Shown: positions 15,347 to 15,448 of the stretch, in pieces | Position numbering within the stretch: position 1 is the first letter of the stretch | Layout: every line of letters starts with the position of its first letter | Origin: Autumnicola lenta | Lineage (GTDB): Bacteria; Bacteroidota; Bacteroidia; Flavobacteriales; Flavobacteriaceae | NCBI RefSeq assembly: GCF_031846515.1 | Contig: NZ_JAVRHO010000042.1 | Coordinates: 1-15,448 of the forward strand | Length of the DNA stretch: 15,448 bases | Direction: 5' to 3' | Made by a program: the position numbers and the translations under genes | Notes under the pieces: generated by a model | What the model was told of the DNA's origin: nothing | The model's input: the letters and a program-made list of their open reading frames with translations, nothing else | Database searches by the model: none

Positions 15347-15448
15347 AGAAGTTCCTATTTTCAACATTGCAAATCCTGAAACCTTCAATTTTAAGCGACG
15401 GGAGAAAGTGCATATCAATATTTGCCATTTTTCGACCATCAGTTAGAG

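Larger units (their letters stand above)
15036..15448. repeat. Tandem array of ~160-bp units, running off the window
   Basis: Copy 1 (15075-15240, 166 bp), copy 2 (15241-15398, 158 bp) and the start of copy 3 (15399 to the window end) follow one another head to tail. A decayed fragment resembling the end of a unit precedes copy 1 (about 15036-15074). The core at 15081-15165 is identical to 15247-15331 over 85 bp, whereas the rest of the unit has substitutions and an 8-bp length difference. Copy 3 matches the core at roughly 37 of 44 visible bases. Each core holds AGAGCCAGGA twice, 30 bp apart. No convincing gene lies here: minus-strand open frames run through the array, but the period is not a multiple of three, so equivalent DNA is read in different frames in successive copies. 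The 434 bp after the SPOR gene contain nothing else I can identify. Confidence 0.85.

Noticed and set aside
15036..15448. CRISPR array
   Set aside because: The identical core is 85 bp, far longer than CRISPR repeats, the linkers between cores are themselves homologous, and no cas gene is visible.

Overview
The window reads as chromosome from a marine-type Flavobacteriia/Flavobacteriaceae member (Bacteroidetes). The clues are the gene content (Alternative Complex III next to an aa3-type oxidase), AT-rich spacers, few Shine-Dalgarno sites, and Bacteroidetes-type TAnnTTTG promoter elements. The genus cannot be fixed from the sequence alone.

Layout from left to right. Positions 72-974 (-) encode an AT-rich TlpA/thioredoxin-family exported protein. 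Positions 1097-2119 (-) encode RuvB, followed downstream by a perfect 15-bp terminator hairpin. From 14400 down to 2321 (-) runs one long respiratory operon, actA-actB-actC-actD-actE-actF-coxB-coxA. Its junctions are 3-55 bp and it ends in a clear terminator at 2261-2299. Positions 14625-15014 (+) hold a small secreted SPOR-domain protein, divergent from actA. Positions ~15036-15448 hold a non-coding tandem array of ~160-bp units that runs off the window.

The operon encodes almost a complete electron path. ActC/ActF membrane subunits and the ActB iron-sulfur protein oxidise menaquinol. The ActA hemes and the ActE heme carry electrons to the Cu-A centre of CoxB, and CoxA reduces O2. Placing ActA-F and CoxBA in one unit fits the known ACIII-aa3 supercomplex. 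Oxidase subunits III and IV are absent here and must lie elsewhere if present.

Most of the window is standard flavobacterial core genome. The parts most worth a second look are the C-terminal helix-hairpin-helix-like domain fused to the quinol-oxidoreductase membrane subunit ActC, the His/acid-rich segments of ActF and CoxA, two dyads in the actA/SPOR divergent spacer, and the tandem array after 15036. In that array an 85-bp core is identical in two adjacent copies while the linker between cores has drifted. I found no defence, mobile-element or CRISPR system.
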